This document shows positions 6,929 to 16,324 of a stretch of 64,000 bases of DNA, in pieces. A model generated the notes under the pieces. The model was not told the origin of the DNA, made no database searches, and saw nothing but the letters and a program-made list of their open reading frames with translations. Position 1 is the first letter of the stretch, and every line of letters starts with the position of its first letter. Source of the DNA: Pseudescherichia sp031998825 (GTDB lineage Bacteria > Pseudomonadota > Gammaproteobacteria > Enterobacterales > Enterobacteriaceae). The stretch lies in NCBI RefSeq assembly GCF_031998825.1, contig NZ_DAMACX010000001.1:124001-188000 (forward strand), written 5' to 3'. The translations under genes were made by a program, and so were the position numbers.

Positions 6929-7975
6929 TTAACGACCCGCCTTTAGCTTCTGGTAGTAGCTCTCATAGATGGCGCTGGCCTGGCCAACATCATTCTGCCA
7001 CTCGCCTTTACTGACGGTCTCGGCATCCGGATAGAGCGACTTATCGTTGGCTACCGCCGGGGTGAGCAGCTTGCGCGCCGCGAGGTTAGGCGTCGGATAG
7101 CCAATAGTCTCCGCTACCTGTTTTGCCACGTCCGGGCGCAGCAGGAAGTTGATTAGCTTAAGCGCACCATCAACGTTTTTCGCGTTGGCCGGGATCGCCA
7201 GACTATCCATCCAGAAGATGCCGCCCTCTTCAGGCCACACCACCGTCAGCGGCGTACCGTTCTGGCGCGCCACATAGGCAGAGCCGTTCCAGACCATCCC
7301 CAGGTTTACCTCACCCTCCATGTAGGGGTTGGCCGGATTATCGGAGTTGAAGGCTGCGACGTTTGGCATCAGCTTTTGCAGCTCGTGGTAGGCCGCCTCA
7401 ATCTCTTTTGGGTCGGTGGTGTTACCGGAGTAGCCCAGCTTGCGCAGCGCCATCTGGAACACTTCTCGGGCATCGTCGGTCAGCACCAGGCTGCTCTTAT
7501 ACTCCGGCTTCCACAGATCGGCCCAGCGGGTAATGCTTTTCGGATCGATCGCTTCGCTGTTGACTCCGATTGCCGTCGCGCCCCAGATATAGGGGATAGA
7601 GTAGTCGTTGCTCGGATCGAACGGCTTGTTCAGCACCTCGGGATCAAGATTGCTGAAGTTGGTCAGCTTGCTCTTATCGATCTTCTGGATCATCCCCTCT
7701 TTGCGCATCTTATCAACAAAGTAGGTGGAGGGCACAACCAGATCGTAAGCACCGTCCTTATAGGTTTTGAGCTTGGCATACATGGTCTCGTTCGACTCAT
7801 AGGTCGAATAGATCACCTTGATGCCGGTCTCCCTGGTAAACTGCTCCAGCAGGCCTGGCGGCACATACTCGGTCCAGTTATAGAAGTAGAGGGTCTTATT
7901 ATCCTCGGCATGGGCGGCACTCACGCTGAGCGCCAGGGCTCCTGCGGCGAGCAGGTGGCGTGACCAGTTTTTCAT
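6929..7975 (-). CDS. potD: Spermidine/putrescine ABC transporter, periplasmic binding protein
   Basis: 348 residues, equal to E. coli PotD. A Sec signal peptide ends at AHA-ED near residue 23. The mature start has LYFYNWTEYVPPGLLEQF, and Tyr, Trp and Glu residues for polyamine binding are kept (TYESNETMYAKLK, WNGSAYVARQNG). It binds spermidine with preference over putrescine in the periplasm and delivers it to PotBC. Last gene of the potABCD operon, one base after potC. Confidence 0.97.
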   Translation of the reverse strand: MKNWSRHLLAAGALALSVSAAHAEDNKTLYFYNWTEYVPPGLLEQFTRETGIKVIYSTYESNETMYAKLKTYKDGAYDLVVPSTYFVDKMRKEGMIQKIDKSKLTNFSNLDPEVLNKPFDPSNDYSIPYIWGATAIGVNSEAIDPKSITRWADLWKPEYKSSLVLTDDAREVFQMALRKLGYSGNTTDPKEIEAAYHELQKLMPNVAAFNSDNPANPYMEGEVNLGMVWNGSAYVARQNGTPLTVVWPEEGGIFWMDSLAIPANAKNVDGALKLINFLLRPDVAKQVAETIGYPTPNLAARKLLTPAVANDKSLYPDAETVSKGEWQNDVGQASAIYESYYQKLKAGR

Positions 7976-7976
7976 T

Positions 7977-8780
7977 TTAACGTCCCCTGATTGCGGAGCC
8001 TGTCTTCAGGCCCCTGGTTTTATCGCGGCCAATAAGCTGGCTGGCAATGACCAGACCCAGCGAGAGTACCAACAGAATGGTCGCCAGCGCGTTCACCTCG
8101 GGTGATACGCCGACTTTCACCATCGAGTAGATCTTCAACGGTAGAATTTCATACCCTGGCCCGGTCACGAACGACGAGACAACGACGTCATCCATCGACA
8201 GGGTAAAGCTCAGTACCCAGCCGGCGGCCACGGCGGGCATCGCCAGCGGCAGAATGATCTTGCGCAGGATAGTGATTTCGCTGGCCCCCAGATCCTTCGC
8301 CGCCTCCAGCATGCGCACGTCAAAGCCTTTCAGCCGGGAATAGACCGTCACGACCACAAAGGGCAGGCAGAAGGTGATATGCGAGAAGAGCAGCGACCAG
8401 AAGCCCAGCTGGATGCCGAGCAGCATAAACAGCACCAGCAGCGAGATCGCCATGACGATATCCGGGGACATCATCACGACGAACAGCATTCCGCTGACGA
8501 ACGGCTTGCCGCGGAAACGGTAGCGGTAGAGCGCCACCGCGGTCAGGGAGCCAATTAGCGTGGCGAAGGTCGCCGACAGCACCGCCATGGTCAGCGAGTG
8601 CTGTGCTGCCTGTAACAGGCTGTCGTTGTTCATCAGCAGGCTATACCACTGGGTAGTAAAGCCCTGCCAGTTGATGCCAAAGCGCGCCTGGTTAAAGGAG
8701 TTGACGATCAGAATAACGATCGGAATATAGAGATAAGCGTAGATAGCGGTCATAAAACCGCCGCGTAGCAGTCGACCCAT
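7977..8780 (-). CDS. potC: Spermidine/putrescine ABC transporter permease
   Basis: 267 residues with six predicted membrane helices and the permease EAA loop EAAKDLGASEITILRKIILP near 158-178, which contacts PotA. It forms the inner-membrane channel with PotB. The start overlaps the potB stop by one base, so translation is coupled. The C-terminus has a few more residues than the E. coli protein (264 aa). Confidence 0.97.
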   Translation of the reverse strand: MGRLLRGGFMTAIYAYLYIPIVILIVNSFNQARFGINWQGFTTQWYSLLMNNDSLLQAAQHSLTMAVLSATFATLIGSLTAVALYRYRFRGKPFVSGMLFVVMMSPDIVMAISLLVLFMLLGIQLGFWSLLFSHITFCLPFVVVTVYSRLKGFDVRMLEAAKDLGASEITILRKIILPLAMPAVAAGWVLSFTLSMDDVVVSSFVTGPGYEILPLKIYSMVKVGVSPEVNALATILLVLSLGLVIASQLIGRDKTRGLKTGSAIRGR

Positions 8781-9637
8781 TACTCCAGCTCCACCTTTTT
8801 GTTCAGCAGGCGCATCGCGCGCCAGTAGACCAGCAGCATCAGACCCATCACCACCGTCAGGGTGATGCTAGTCGCCGCGCCGAACGGCCAGTCGCGAATG
8901 TTGAGGAACTGGCTCTTAATCACGTTGCCGATCAGCAGATTTTTTGCACCGCCCATCAGATCCGAGACGTAGAACAGCCCCATCGCCGGAAGCATTACCA
9001 GCAGGCAGCCGGCGATAATGCCCGGCATGGTCAGCGGCAGGATGATGCGAATAAAGGTTTGCAGCTTGCTCGCGCCGAGATCCCGCGCCGCCTCCAGCAG
9101 CGGCTTGTCCAGTTTTTCAATGCTGGAGTAGAGCGGCATCACCATAAAGGGCAGCAGAATATAGACCAGACCGATGATGACCGCGCTGGGGGTAAACATA
9201 ATGCGCAGTGGGGTATCGATAACTCCCAGCTCAAGCAGGAAGGCATTGAGGTAGCCCTTGGTGCTAAGAAAAAGCTTCAGGCCATAAATGCGGATCAGCG
9301 AGTTGGTCCAGAACGGCACGATCAGCAGGAAGAGCAGCAGCGGGCGCACCTTCTGCGGCAGCTTCGCCAGGAACCAGGCGAACGGATAGCCCAGCGCCAG
9401 ACAGGCGAGGGTGGCAATCAGCGCCATATTGAGAGAGTGCAGCAGCACCTCAAAATAGAGCGGGTCGAGCAGTCGCGTGTAGTTGTCCAGCGTAAAGACC
9501 AGCTTAACGAAGGAGACGTCGTCGCGGGTCAAAAAGCTGGTCACCACAATCATCAGGTTGGGCAGAAAGACAAACAGCACAAGCCAACCGACGATAGTGG
9601 CGATCACCACGTTCTGGAATTTACTTGTGCTCTTCAT
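8780..9637 (-). CDS. potB: Spermidine/putrescine ABC transporter permease
   Basis: 285 residues with six predicted helices and the EAA loop EAARDLGASKLQTFIRIILP near 183-203. It partners with PotC in the polyamine channel. Its start lies inside the 3' end of potA (17-bp overlap), as is usual in this operon. Confidence 0.97.
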   Translation of the reverse strand: MKSTSKFQNVVIATIVGWLVLFVFLPNLMIVVTSFLTRDDVSFVKLVFTLDNYTRLLDPLYFEVLLHSLNMALIATLACLALGYPFAWFLAKLPQKVRPLLLFLLIVPFWTNSLIRIYGLKLFLSTKGYLNAFLLELGVIDTPLRIMFTPSAVIIGLVYILLPFMVMPLYSSIEKLDKPLLEAARDLGASKLQTFIRIILPLTMPGIIAGCLLVMLPAMGLFYVSDLMGGAKNLLIGNVIKSQFLNIRDWPFGAATSITLTVVMGLMLLVYWRAMRLLNKKVELE

Positions 9638-10757
9638 CAGCCAGTACGACCTCCCAGCTCTCTACCCAGTTGATCGCCATCTTCTGATCCAGCGAGTGGT
9701 CGAAGTCAGGATCGTCTTCGTTAAAGAACTCGCTGACCATCACAATCTTGCCGTTCTCCAGCTCGACCACCGACTCCAGGGTCATGCCCTTGTAGTTACG
9801 CTCGCGCACGTAGCCAATCAGGCCTTCGATCTCATTGTCGTCGTTGATCTCATCGACGCGTAGATCTTCGGGACGCAGCAGCACGTTCAGCTTCTGGCCT
9901 GGCGTGACGGCAAAATTGACATAGATATTGCACTCGCGGCCTTCGACGCTGGCCCGCACGCGCTGTGCATCCAGGCGCTCGATCACCGTCGCGCTAAAGA
10001 TGTTGATCTCACCGATAAAGCTGGCGACGAATAGATTCTTCGGCTCCTCGTAAATCTCACGCGGGGTGCCGTCCTGCTCGATTTTACCATTCTGCATCAC
10101 CACGATGCGATCGGACATGGTCAGTGCCTCCTCCTGATCGTGGGTGACAAAGACAAAGGTGATGCCGAGCTTGCGCTGCAGCGCCTTCAGCTCGTTCTGC
10201 ATCTGCTTGCGCAGCTTGTAGTCGAGGGCCGAGAGGGACTCGTCCAGCAGCAGCATGCGCGGCTTGTTGACCACCGCCCGGGCGATGGCAACGCGCTGCT
10301 GCTGGCCGCCGGAGAGCTGGTGCGGCTTACGCTGGGCAAACTCTTCTAGCTGCACCATCCGCAGGGCATCGGTAACGCGAGGAGCAATCTGATCCGCCGG
10401 GGTCTTCTGCATGCGTAGGCCAAAGGCGACGTTTTCAAATACCGTCATGTGCGGGAAGAGGGCGTAGCTTTGAAAGACGGTGTTAACATGGCGATGTTCT
10501 GCCGGAACGTTCGTTATATCATCGCTATCGAGGGTGATACGGCCGGTGTCGACGCTCTCCAGGCCTGCAATCAGGCGCAGGACGGTGGTCTTACCGCAGC
10601 CAGAGGGGCCAAGCAGCGTCAGGAATTCGCCGTTATTGATGGTGAGATTAAGATCGGAGATAACGGTTTTCCCATCAAAACTTTTTCGAATTCCCGCCAT
10701 TTGTACCAGCGGTGAAAGCGAACGTAATTGTGTATTCAATTTTTGACTCTGTCCCAT
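9621..10757 (-). CDS. potA: Spermidine/putrescine ABC transporter ATPase
   Basis: 378 residues, equal to E. coli PotA. Walker A GPSGCGKTT near 52-60, Q-loop in FQSYALFPH, signature LSGGQQQRVAIARAV near 148-162, Walker B MLLLDESLSALD, and the switch His in FVTHDQEEAL. The C-terminal third is the TOBE regulatory domain, through which intracellular spermidine inhibits ATPase activity in E. coli. First gene of the operon, divergent from pepT. Confidence 0.97.
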   Translation of the reverse strand: MGQSQKLNTQLRSLSPLVQMAGIRKSFDGKTVISDLNLTINNGEFLTLLGPSGCGKTTVLRLIAGLESVDTGRITLDSDDITNVPAEHRHVNTVFQSYALFPHMTVFENVAFGLRMQKTPADQIAPRVTDALRMVQLEEFAQRKPHQLSGGQQQRVAIARAVVNKPRMLLLDESLSALDYKLRKQMQNELKALQRKLGITFVFVTHDQEEALTMSDRIVVMQNGKIEQDGTPREIYEEPKNLFVASFIGEINIFSATVIERLDAQRVRASVEGRECNIYVNFAVTPGQKLNVLLRPEDLRVDEINDDNEIEGLIGYVRERNYKGMTLESVVELENGKIVMVSEFFNEDDPDFDHSLDQKMAINWVESWEVVLADEEHK

Positions 10758-11017
10758 GTAGACGCAGCGGCTGGCTTACCGATGCGGGGTTTGTGAGTAA
10801 CCACCTTGGGTTTTGGCACATTAATAAGGCCTGGCATTCTACGGCAAACCACTGAAATCGCCAAACCTTGTTCTTATTTCTTACCCAGCCAGGTAATATC
10901 TCAGCCACTATTAAGGGTGTAATAAAATACAGGGTTTACAAGTTAAAAGTGACCTGACGCAATACATATCCTGTCGCGCTTCTTGATAATGACGTGACAA
11001 AAAGTGAGGGTGGCCGC
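10758..11017. promoter_or_regulatory. Divergent potA/pepT intergenic region
   Basis: 260 bp without a supported gene. It must hold the potA promoter (leftward) and the pepT promoter (rightward). In E. coli pepT is FNR-activated under anaerobiosis, but I could not pick out a convincing TTGAT-N4-ATCAA site here. AGTGAGGG at 11003-11010 is the pepT ribosome site. Confidence 0.4.
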
Positions 11018-12244
11018 ATGGAAAAATTACTTGAGCGTTTTTTACACTATGTTTCGTTGGATACCCAGTCGAAACCGGGTGTCAGACAGGTTCCAAGCAC
11101 AGAGGGACAGTGGAAGCTATTAGAGCTGCTTCGCGATCGGCTTAACGAGATGGGCCTCGTCAACGTGACGCTGAGTGACAAAGGCACGGTGATGGCGACG
11201 CTCCCCGCCAACGTAGAGGGCGATATTCCCACCATTGGCTTTATCTCCCACGTCGATACCTCCCCGGATTTTACCGGCAAGAACGTCAATCCACAGATCG
11301 TCGAGAACTACCGCGGGGGCGATATCGCCCTGGGCGTAGGCGATGAGATCCTCTCTCCGGTGATGTTCCCGGTACTCCATCAGCTGCTGGGGCAGACGCT
11401 GATCACGACCGATGGCAAAACCCTGCTCGGCGCGGATGACAAAGCTGGCGTGGCGGAGATCATGACCGCGCTGGCAGTGCTAATTGAGCAGAACGTGCCC
11501 CACGGCGAGATCCGCGTGGCCTTTACCCCGGATGAAGAGGTAGGGAAAGGGGCGAAGCACTTCGACGTAGCGGCATTTGGTGCACAGTGGGCCTATACCG
11601 TGGACGGCGGCGGCGTGGGCGAGCTGGAGTTTGAGAACTTCAACGCGGCCTCGGTGACCATCAAAATCGTCGGCAATAACGTGCACCCCGGCACGGCGAA
11701 AGGGGTAATGGTTAACGCCCTGACCCTTGCGACGCGCATTCATGCCCTGGTCCCTGCCGATGAAAGTCCAGAGACCACGGAAGGCTACGAAGGTTTTTAT
11801 CACCTGACCAGCATCAAAGGGGCGGTGGATCGCGCAGAGATGCACTACATCATCCGTGATTTCGACCGAAAAAACTTCGAGGCGCGCAAACGCAAGATCA
11901 TGGAGATTGCCAAAAAGGTTGGCAAGGGCCTGCATCCGGACTGCTATATCGAACTGACGATCGAGGACAGCTACTACAACATGCACGAGAAGGTGGCTGA
12001 GCATCCGCATATTATCGACATCGCCCAGCAGGCGATGCGCGACTGCGATATTGAACCCCAGCTCAAGCCGATTCGCGGCGGTACCGATGGCGCTCAACTC
12101 TCCTTTATGGGGCTGCCGTGCCCGAATATCTTTACCGGCGGCTACAACTACCACGGCAAGCATGAGTTTGTGACCCTGGAAGGGATGGAGAAAGCGGTGC
12201 GCGTGATCGTGCGGATTGCAGAGCTGACCGCCAAACGGGGTTAA
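11018..12244 (+). CDS. pepT: Peptidase T (aminotripeptidase)
   Basis: 408 residues, an M20-family zinc exopeptidase that removes the N-terminal residue from tripeptides in the cytoplasm. Zinc and catalytic residues are visible in ISHVDTSPD, GADDKAGVAEI, DEEVGKGAKHFD, YTVDGGGVGELE and NYHGKHEF. I placed the start at 11018 (MEKLLERFLHYVSLDTQS), which matches the E. coli start and has GAGGG 7 bp upstream. An in-frame ATG 24 bp earlier is unlikely. Confidence 0.97.
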   Translation: MEKLLERFLHYVSLDTQSKPGVRQVPSTEGQWKLLELLRDRLNEMGLVNVTLSDKGTVMATLPANVEGDIPTIGFISHVDTSPDFTGKNVNPQIVENYRGGDIALGVGDEILSPVMFPVLHQLLGQTLITTDGKTLLGADDKAGVAEIMTALAVLIEQNVPHGEIRVAFTPDEEVGKGAKHFDVAAFGAQWAYTVDGGGVGELEFENFNAASVTIKIVGNNVHPGTAKGVMVNALTLATRIHALVPADESPETTEGYEGFYHLTSIKGAVDRAEMHYIIRDFDRKNFEARKRKIMEIAKKVGKGLHPDCYIELTIEDSYYNMHEKVAEHPHIIDIAQQAMRDCDIEPQLKPIRGGTDGAQLSFMGLPCPNIFTGGYNYHGKHEFVTLEGMEKAVRVIVRIAELTAKRG

Positions 12245-12250
12245 TAGCGC

Positions 12251-12742
12251 TTGTCACACTATCGTCGTCATTACGTTCCTGGCGGGAGCTGGTTTTTCAC
12301 CGTTAATCTGCGCAACCGCTATAGCGATCTGCTGGTCAGGCACGTTGATGCATTGCGTTCGGCAACGGCGCAGGTGAAGCGCCGTAAGCCATTTATGATT
12401 AACGGCTGGGTTGTTTTGCCCGAACATATGCACTGTATCTGGACGCTGCCGGCTGAAGACAGTGATTACTCGGGCCGCTGGCGCGACATCAAAAAGCATT
12501 TCACCCGGACGCTGCAAACGAAGGGTATCTGGCAGCCCCGATTTTGGGAGCATACCCTGCGCAATGAAGAGGATTACCGGCGGCATATGGATTACATCTA
12601 TATCAACCCGGTTAAGCATGGCTGGGTAAAGCGAGTGCAGGATTGGCCCTATTCAACCTTCCATCGAGACGTGCAAAACGGCTTGTATCCGCTGGAGTGG
12701 GCCGGGGATTATACCGATTTCACCGCCGGAGAGCGGCGTTAA
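12251..12742 (+). CDS. rayT: REP-associated tyrosine transposase (RAYT)
   Basis: 163 residues of the Y1/IS200-like HUH endonuclease superfamily, close to E. coli RayT/YafM. The HUH motif is in LPEHMHCIWTLP near 56-66 and the catalytic Tyr in DYIYINPVKHGW near 112-123. The C-terminal AGERR matches the family. RAYTs bind and cleave REP sequences and are thought to spread them. This gene is directly followed by a REP pair at 12761-12842. The only plausible start is a TTG 6 bp after the pepT stop, with no ATG before residue 49, so it may depend on pepT transcription. It appears intact. Confidence 0.9.
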   Translation: MSHYRRHYVPGGSWFFTVNLRNRYSDLLVRHVDALRSATAQVKRRKPFMINGWVVLPEHMHCIWTLPAEDSDYSGRWRDIKKHFTRTLQTKGIWQPRFWEHTLRNEEDYRRHMDYIYINPVKHGWVKRVQDWPYSTFHRDVQNGLYPLEWAGDYTDFTAGERR

Positions 12743-12760
12743 TCATACATGCCAGACTTT

Positions 12761-12842
12761 GTAGGCCCGGCAAGCTTTGCGTCATCGGGCGAGGATGCGT
12801 TGGCACCGCAACGCCGGGCGGCACTGCGTTTGCCCGGCCTAC
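12761..12842. repeat. REP pair (BIME) flanking the RAYT gene
   Basis: Two inverted REP units: GTAGGCCCGG...CATCGGGC (12761-12790) and GCCGGGCGGCAC...GCCCGGCCTAC (12813-12842). The GTAGGCC head and the GC-rich foldback are typical enterobacterial REP elements. The second unit, plus three preceding bases, is identical over 33 bp to a unit at 61740-61772. It also lies in the gap between convergent rayT and roxA, where it may protect mRNA ends. Confidence 0.85.
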
Positions 12843-12863
12843 GGTGGTACAGTGCTAACTGGT

Positions 12864-13985
12864 TTAATCCTCGAAGAACCAGTAGCCGCTGTTGACCAGC
12901 GCGGCGAGCATGGCGAGGAACGACGGGTCATCCAGCGCGTCGCCAAGCGTGTCTGCTGTCAGCACAATGTGGTTTGCCAGCGCGGCAAGGGCCGGGCGGT
13001 GCGGAGAGTCGATCTTCTCACCGTTGACAAATACCTCCTCGCCGACGCGCAGCACGCGAAGACCACCAAGGCGTACCAGCTTGTCACCCTGCTTCAGCGC
13101 GTCGTAGATCTCATCCGGCTGATAGGGCGGCTCCGGCGGAGAGACGTCCAGCTCGTGACGCGACTGGGAGATAAACTCACCAAACCACTGCTGGAACTGC
13201 GCTGGCTGGTTAATCAGCTCAAGCATCATGCCGCGCAGCTTATCCAGCTCCTGGGGCAGAATATCCGCCGGGTGCTCCCGCGACGGCACGTCCGGATCGC
13301 TATAGCGGTGGCTGCCCAACTCGCGCTGCAATACATAGTCCGCGAAACCGCTGATCATCTCCCGACCGCTTGGTGCGCGGAAGCCCACCGAGTAGTTCAT
13401 TGAGTTTTCAAGAGAGTAGCCCTCGTGCGGGAAGGCAGGGGGAATATAGAGGATATCACCCGGCTCCAGCTCTTCATCAATGATCGCCTCAAAAGGATCG
13501 ACCTGTAGCAGATCCGGGTGTGGGCAGTGCTGCTTCATCGGCACCTTATCGCCCACGCGCCAGCGGCGACGGCCGGTACCCTGAATGATAAACACGTCGT
13601 ACTGATCGAGATGCGGGCCTACGCCGCCCCCCGGTACGGAGAAAGAGATCATCAGATCGTCAATACGCCAGTCTGGCAGCGCCCGGAAGGGACGCATCAG
13701 CGCGGCGCTCTGCTCGTGCCAGTGATCCACCGCCTGCACCAGCAGCGACCAGTTGGTTTCACCCAGGTGATCGTAGCTTTCAAAGGGGCCGTGGCTGACG
13801 TTCCATTTACCATCCTGATGACTGACCAGGCGGCTGTCGACTTCGCTCTCCATCGCCAACCCAGCCAGCTCGTCCGGCGAGAGGGGATCGATAAAGTTGG
13901 CGATGCCTCGTTTCAGCACCACCGGGCGTTTTTGCCAGTAACGCTGAATAAAATCGGCCCAGTCGAGTGTTAGTTGGTATTCCAT
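12864..13985 (-). CDS. roxA: Ribosomal protein uL16 arginine hydroxylase (50S L16 3-hydroxylase)
   Basis: 373 residues, the length of E. coli RoxA/YcfD. It is a JmjC Fe(II)/2-oxoglutarate oxygenase that hydroxylates Arg81 of ribosomal protein L16. Iron ligands are visible as HLD in GVGPHLDQYDVF near 125-127 and His in PPAFPHEGYSLE near 187. The C-terminal half is the winged-helix and dimerisation region. It stands alone on the minus strand upstream of phoQ in the same orientation, 68 bp away from phoQ. Confidence 0.95.
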   Translation of the reverse strand: MEYQLTLDWADFIQRYWQKRPVVLKRGIANFIDPLSPDELAGLAMESEVDSRLVSHQDGKWNVSHGPFESYDHLGETNWSLLVQAVDHWHEQSAALMRPFRALPDWRIDDLMISFSVPGGGVGPHLDQYDVFIIQGTGRRRWRVGDKVPMKQHCPHPDLLQVDPFEAIIDEELEPGDILYIPPAFPHEGYSLENSMNYSVGFRAPSGREMISGFADYVLQRELGSHRYSDPDVPSREHPADILPQELDKLRGMMLELINQPAQFQQWFGEFISQSRHELDVSPPEPPYQPDEIYDALKQGDKLVRLGGLRVLRVGEEVFVNGEKIDSPHRPALAALANHIVLTADTLGDALDDPSFLAMLAALVNSGYWFFED

Positions 13986-14053
13986 ATAAGTTTCCTGGTC
14001 TTGTGTCTGACTCGGATTATAACGGATGGCAACACGCCTGGGTGTTTAATTCG

Positions 14054-15517
14054 TTAATTATCCCCGGCGCTCTCCTGCTGACGGGCGAAAATCGCTTCCA
14101 TCCGTGCGCCGCCGAGCGGACTTTCGCCAGCAACGATCTCTCCCCCGTACTGCTCCACGATCTCGCGGGCGACGGCTAAGCCTACGCCCTGGCCGGGTCG
14201 CAGGGTATCGGCCCGTTGACCGCGGTCGAAAATGGTCTCCCGCAGGCTGACCGGAATACCGGGGCCATCATCGTCAATGATAATATGCAGCCGATCGTCG
14301 GACTGCCGGGCGGACACCTCAACAAACTCCAGGCAGTATTTGCAGGCGTTATCCAGCAGGTTACCCATCACCTCCATTAAATCATTTTTCTCGCCGACAA
14401 AGCTGATCTCCGGGGAGATATCGAGGGTGATGGCCACCCCTTTACGCTGATAGACCTTATTCAGCGCTGAGGTCAGGCTATCCAGCAGCGCTGCAACCGG
14501 ATGCAGTTCGCGACTGAGCATGATGCTGCCGCCGCGCATGCTGGCTCGATGCAGATAGTAGCCAATCTGCTGGGAGATACGGCTGATCTGCTCCAGCATC
14601 ACCGGCTCGGCGTCGCTAACGCTTAATCTGTTGCTGCGCAGCGATCGCAGCGTGCTTTGCAGCACCGCCAGCGGGGTTTTCAGGCTATGGGTGAGATCGG
14701 TGAGGGTAGTGCGGTACTTATCGTAGCGCTCACGTTCGCTTTTCACCAGGCGATTGAGGTTACGTACCAGACTGACCAGCTCGCGGGAGGTCTCCGGATT
14801 CAGGCGCTCGCGGTGGTGATCCTCCAGCTCGCGTACCTCTCTTGCCAGCGCTTCGATAGGACGCAGGCTCCAGCGCGCCGCCATCCACAGCAGGGGAATA
14901 ACCAGCAGCAGGTTGGCGATCACCACGTAGATAAACCAGTTCCACACTTGATGCGCCTGCTTGAGCTCGTCGGGCACGGTGTCGATCACCACGATAGTCA
15001 TCGGTGGCATGTGGGCCGTTGCGGGGTAATAGTTCACCGCCACCGAGTGGGTGGTTTCACTATCGTGATCGTTGGCACGTAGATCGCTAAGGGCTTTCTG
15101 CGCTGAGGGATCGCCGCTGATTAAGACGCTGGTGGCGTCGGCATCGGCCTCAATCTCATGAAAACCGTCGACTTTTAACCACTCGGGGCGGATGCGCTGC
15201 ACCAGCCACGGCACGCTGCGCTGGGACCACAGCAGCTGACCCTGCTGGTCATAGATCAGCGCCACGGTAGGGCCGTGCAGATTCAGATTTTCCGGCAGCT
15301 CAATGCTGAAGCGCTGGTTATCCCACCTCGACAGGGTATAGAAGAGATTGCTCTCACCGCGCAGCAGGCGAAAGGTAGTCTTGTCAAAGCTGACGCTGTA
15401 GCCCACCAGCGCCACCAGGCCGTAGGAAAGGGAGAGCACCAGCACCACGGCGGCGGTGGCAAGCAGAAAGCGGACCCGCAGGGAGAGCGGCAGCAGGTGC
15501 CGCCGGAGCTTTTTCAT
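14054..15517 (-). CDS. phoQ: Sensor histidine kinase PhoQ
   Basis: 487 residues. Two membrane helices (about 17-40 and 193-214) frame a periplasmic PAS-like sensor, followed by HAMP, the HisKA box with His277 in LTDLTHSLKTPLAVL, and the ATP-binding N box NLLDNACKYC and DDGPGIP. Numbering stays aligned with E. coli PhoQ, which senses low Mg2+, acid pH and cationic peptides. At positions 148-154 the E. coli acidic patch EDDDDAE reads ANDHDSE here, so half of the negative charges are gone. The start overlaps the phoP stop by 4 bp (ATGA). Confidence 0.97.
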   Translation of the reverse strand: MKKLRRHLLPLSLRVRFLLATAAVVLVLSLSYGLVALVGYSVSFDKTTFRLLRGESNLFYTLSRWDNQRFSIELPENLNLHGPTVALIYDQQGQLLWSQRSVPWLVQRIRPEWLKVDGFHEIEADADATSVLISGDPSAQKALSDLRANDHDSETTHSVAVNYYPATAHMPPMTIVVIDTVPDELKQAHQVWNWFIYVVIANLLLVIPLLWMAARWSLRPIEALAREVRELEDHHRERLNPETSRELVSLVRNLNRLVKSERERYDKYRTTLTDLTHSLKTPLAVLQSTLRSLRSNRLSVSDAEPVMLEQISRISQQIGYYLHRASMRGGSIMLSRELHPVAALLDSLTSALNKVYQRKGVAITLDISPEISFVGEKNDLMEVMGNLLDNACKYCLEFVEVSARQSDDRLHIIIDDDGPGIPVSLRETIFDRGQRADTLRPGQGVGLAVAREIVEQYGGEIVAGESPLGGARMEAIFARQQESAGDN

Positions 15518-16188
15518 GAATGCAGTTCGAACAGATAGCCCTGGCCGCGCACGGTATTAATCACGTCATGAGGATACTGCGCCTGGATCTTTTTCCGCAG
15601 GCGGCCCATCAGTACGTCGATGGTATGGCTCTCACGCAGCTCGGCGTCCGGATAGAGCTGTAGCATCAGGGCATCTTTGCTGACAACCTTGCCGCTGTTG
15701 CGGATCAGCGTCTCCATAATGGTGTACTCGAAAGCGGTCAGCTTGATCACCTCGTCATTGATAGAGAGCTCCCGGCGCGAAAGATCGACCTGAAAAGGTG
15801 GCATAGAGATAACCTGTGAGGCGTGGCCCCCGTTGCGGCGCATCAGGGCCTGCATACGGGCGGCCACCTCTTCAATATGGAACGGTTTGGTGACGTAATC
15901 ATCGGCCCCGGCGCTCAGCACCTCGACCTTATCCTGCCACCCTTCGCGGGCGGTGAGCACCAGCACGGGGAGGGTAACATCATGGCTGCGCCAGCGGCGG
16001 ATCAGCGACAGTCCATCCTCATCCGGCAGGCCGAGATCGACAATGGCGATATCGGGAAGGTGTTCATTTAAATAGTAATCCGCTTCCTTTGCATCTTCGG
16101 CGGCGTCAACCTGATGTCCCAGCTCCTGAAGCTGCACTTTCAGGTGGTGGCGCAGCAAAGGGTTGTCCTCTACGACGAGTACGCGCAT
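15514..16188 (-). CDS. phoP: Response regulator PhoP
   Basis: 224 residues, OmpR family. The receiver domain has the acidic pocket near residues 10-11 and phospho-acceptor Asp51 in DIAIVDLGLPDEDGL. The C-terminal winged helix ends with RGQGYLFELHS. It activates Mg2+ limitation and envelope genes. I took the ATG at 16188 (MRVLVVEDNPLL), as in E. coli. A start 15 bp earlier would add five residues. I did not find a clear pair of GTTTA half-sites for autoregulation in the short upstream gap. Confidence 0.97.
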   Translation of the reverse strand: MRVLVVEDNPLLRHHLKVQLQELGHQVDAAEDAKEADYYLNEHLPDIAIVDLGLPDEDGLSLIRRWRSHDVTLPVLVLTAREGWQDKVEVLSAGADDYVTKPFHIEEVAARMQALMRRNGGHASQVISMPPFQVDLSRRELSINDEVIKLTAFEYTIMETLIRNSGKVVSKDALMLQLYPDAELRESHTIDVLMGRLRKKIQAQYPHDVINTVRGQGYLFELHS

Positions 16189-16324
16189 TGTCCGAACTCC
16201 CATGTATTCTTATTGTGAATAGTTTAACGCGAATTCGTGATTATGAGGCGATCGGAATCAACAGAGAGTAAACCAGCGGGAAGCAGCCTGCTCCCATTGC
16301 GAGAGCAGGCTAAAAGCCAGGAGA

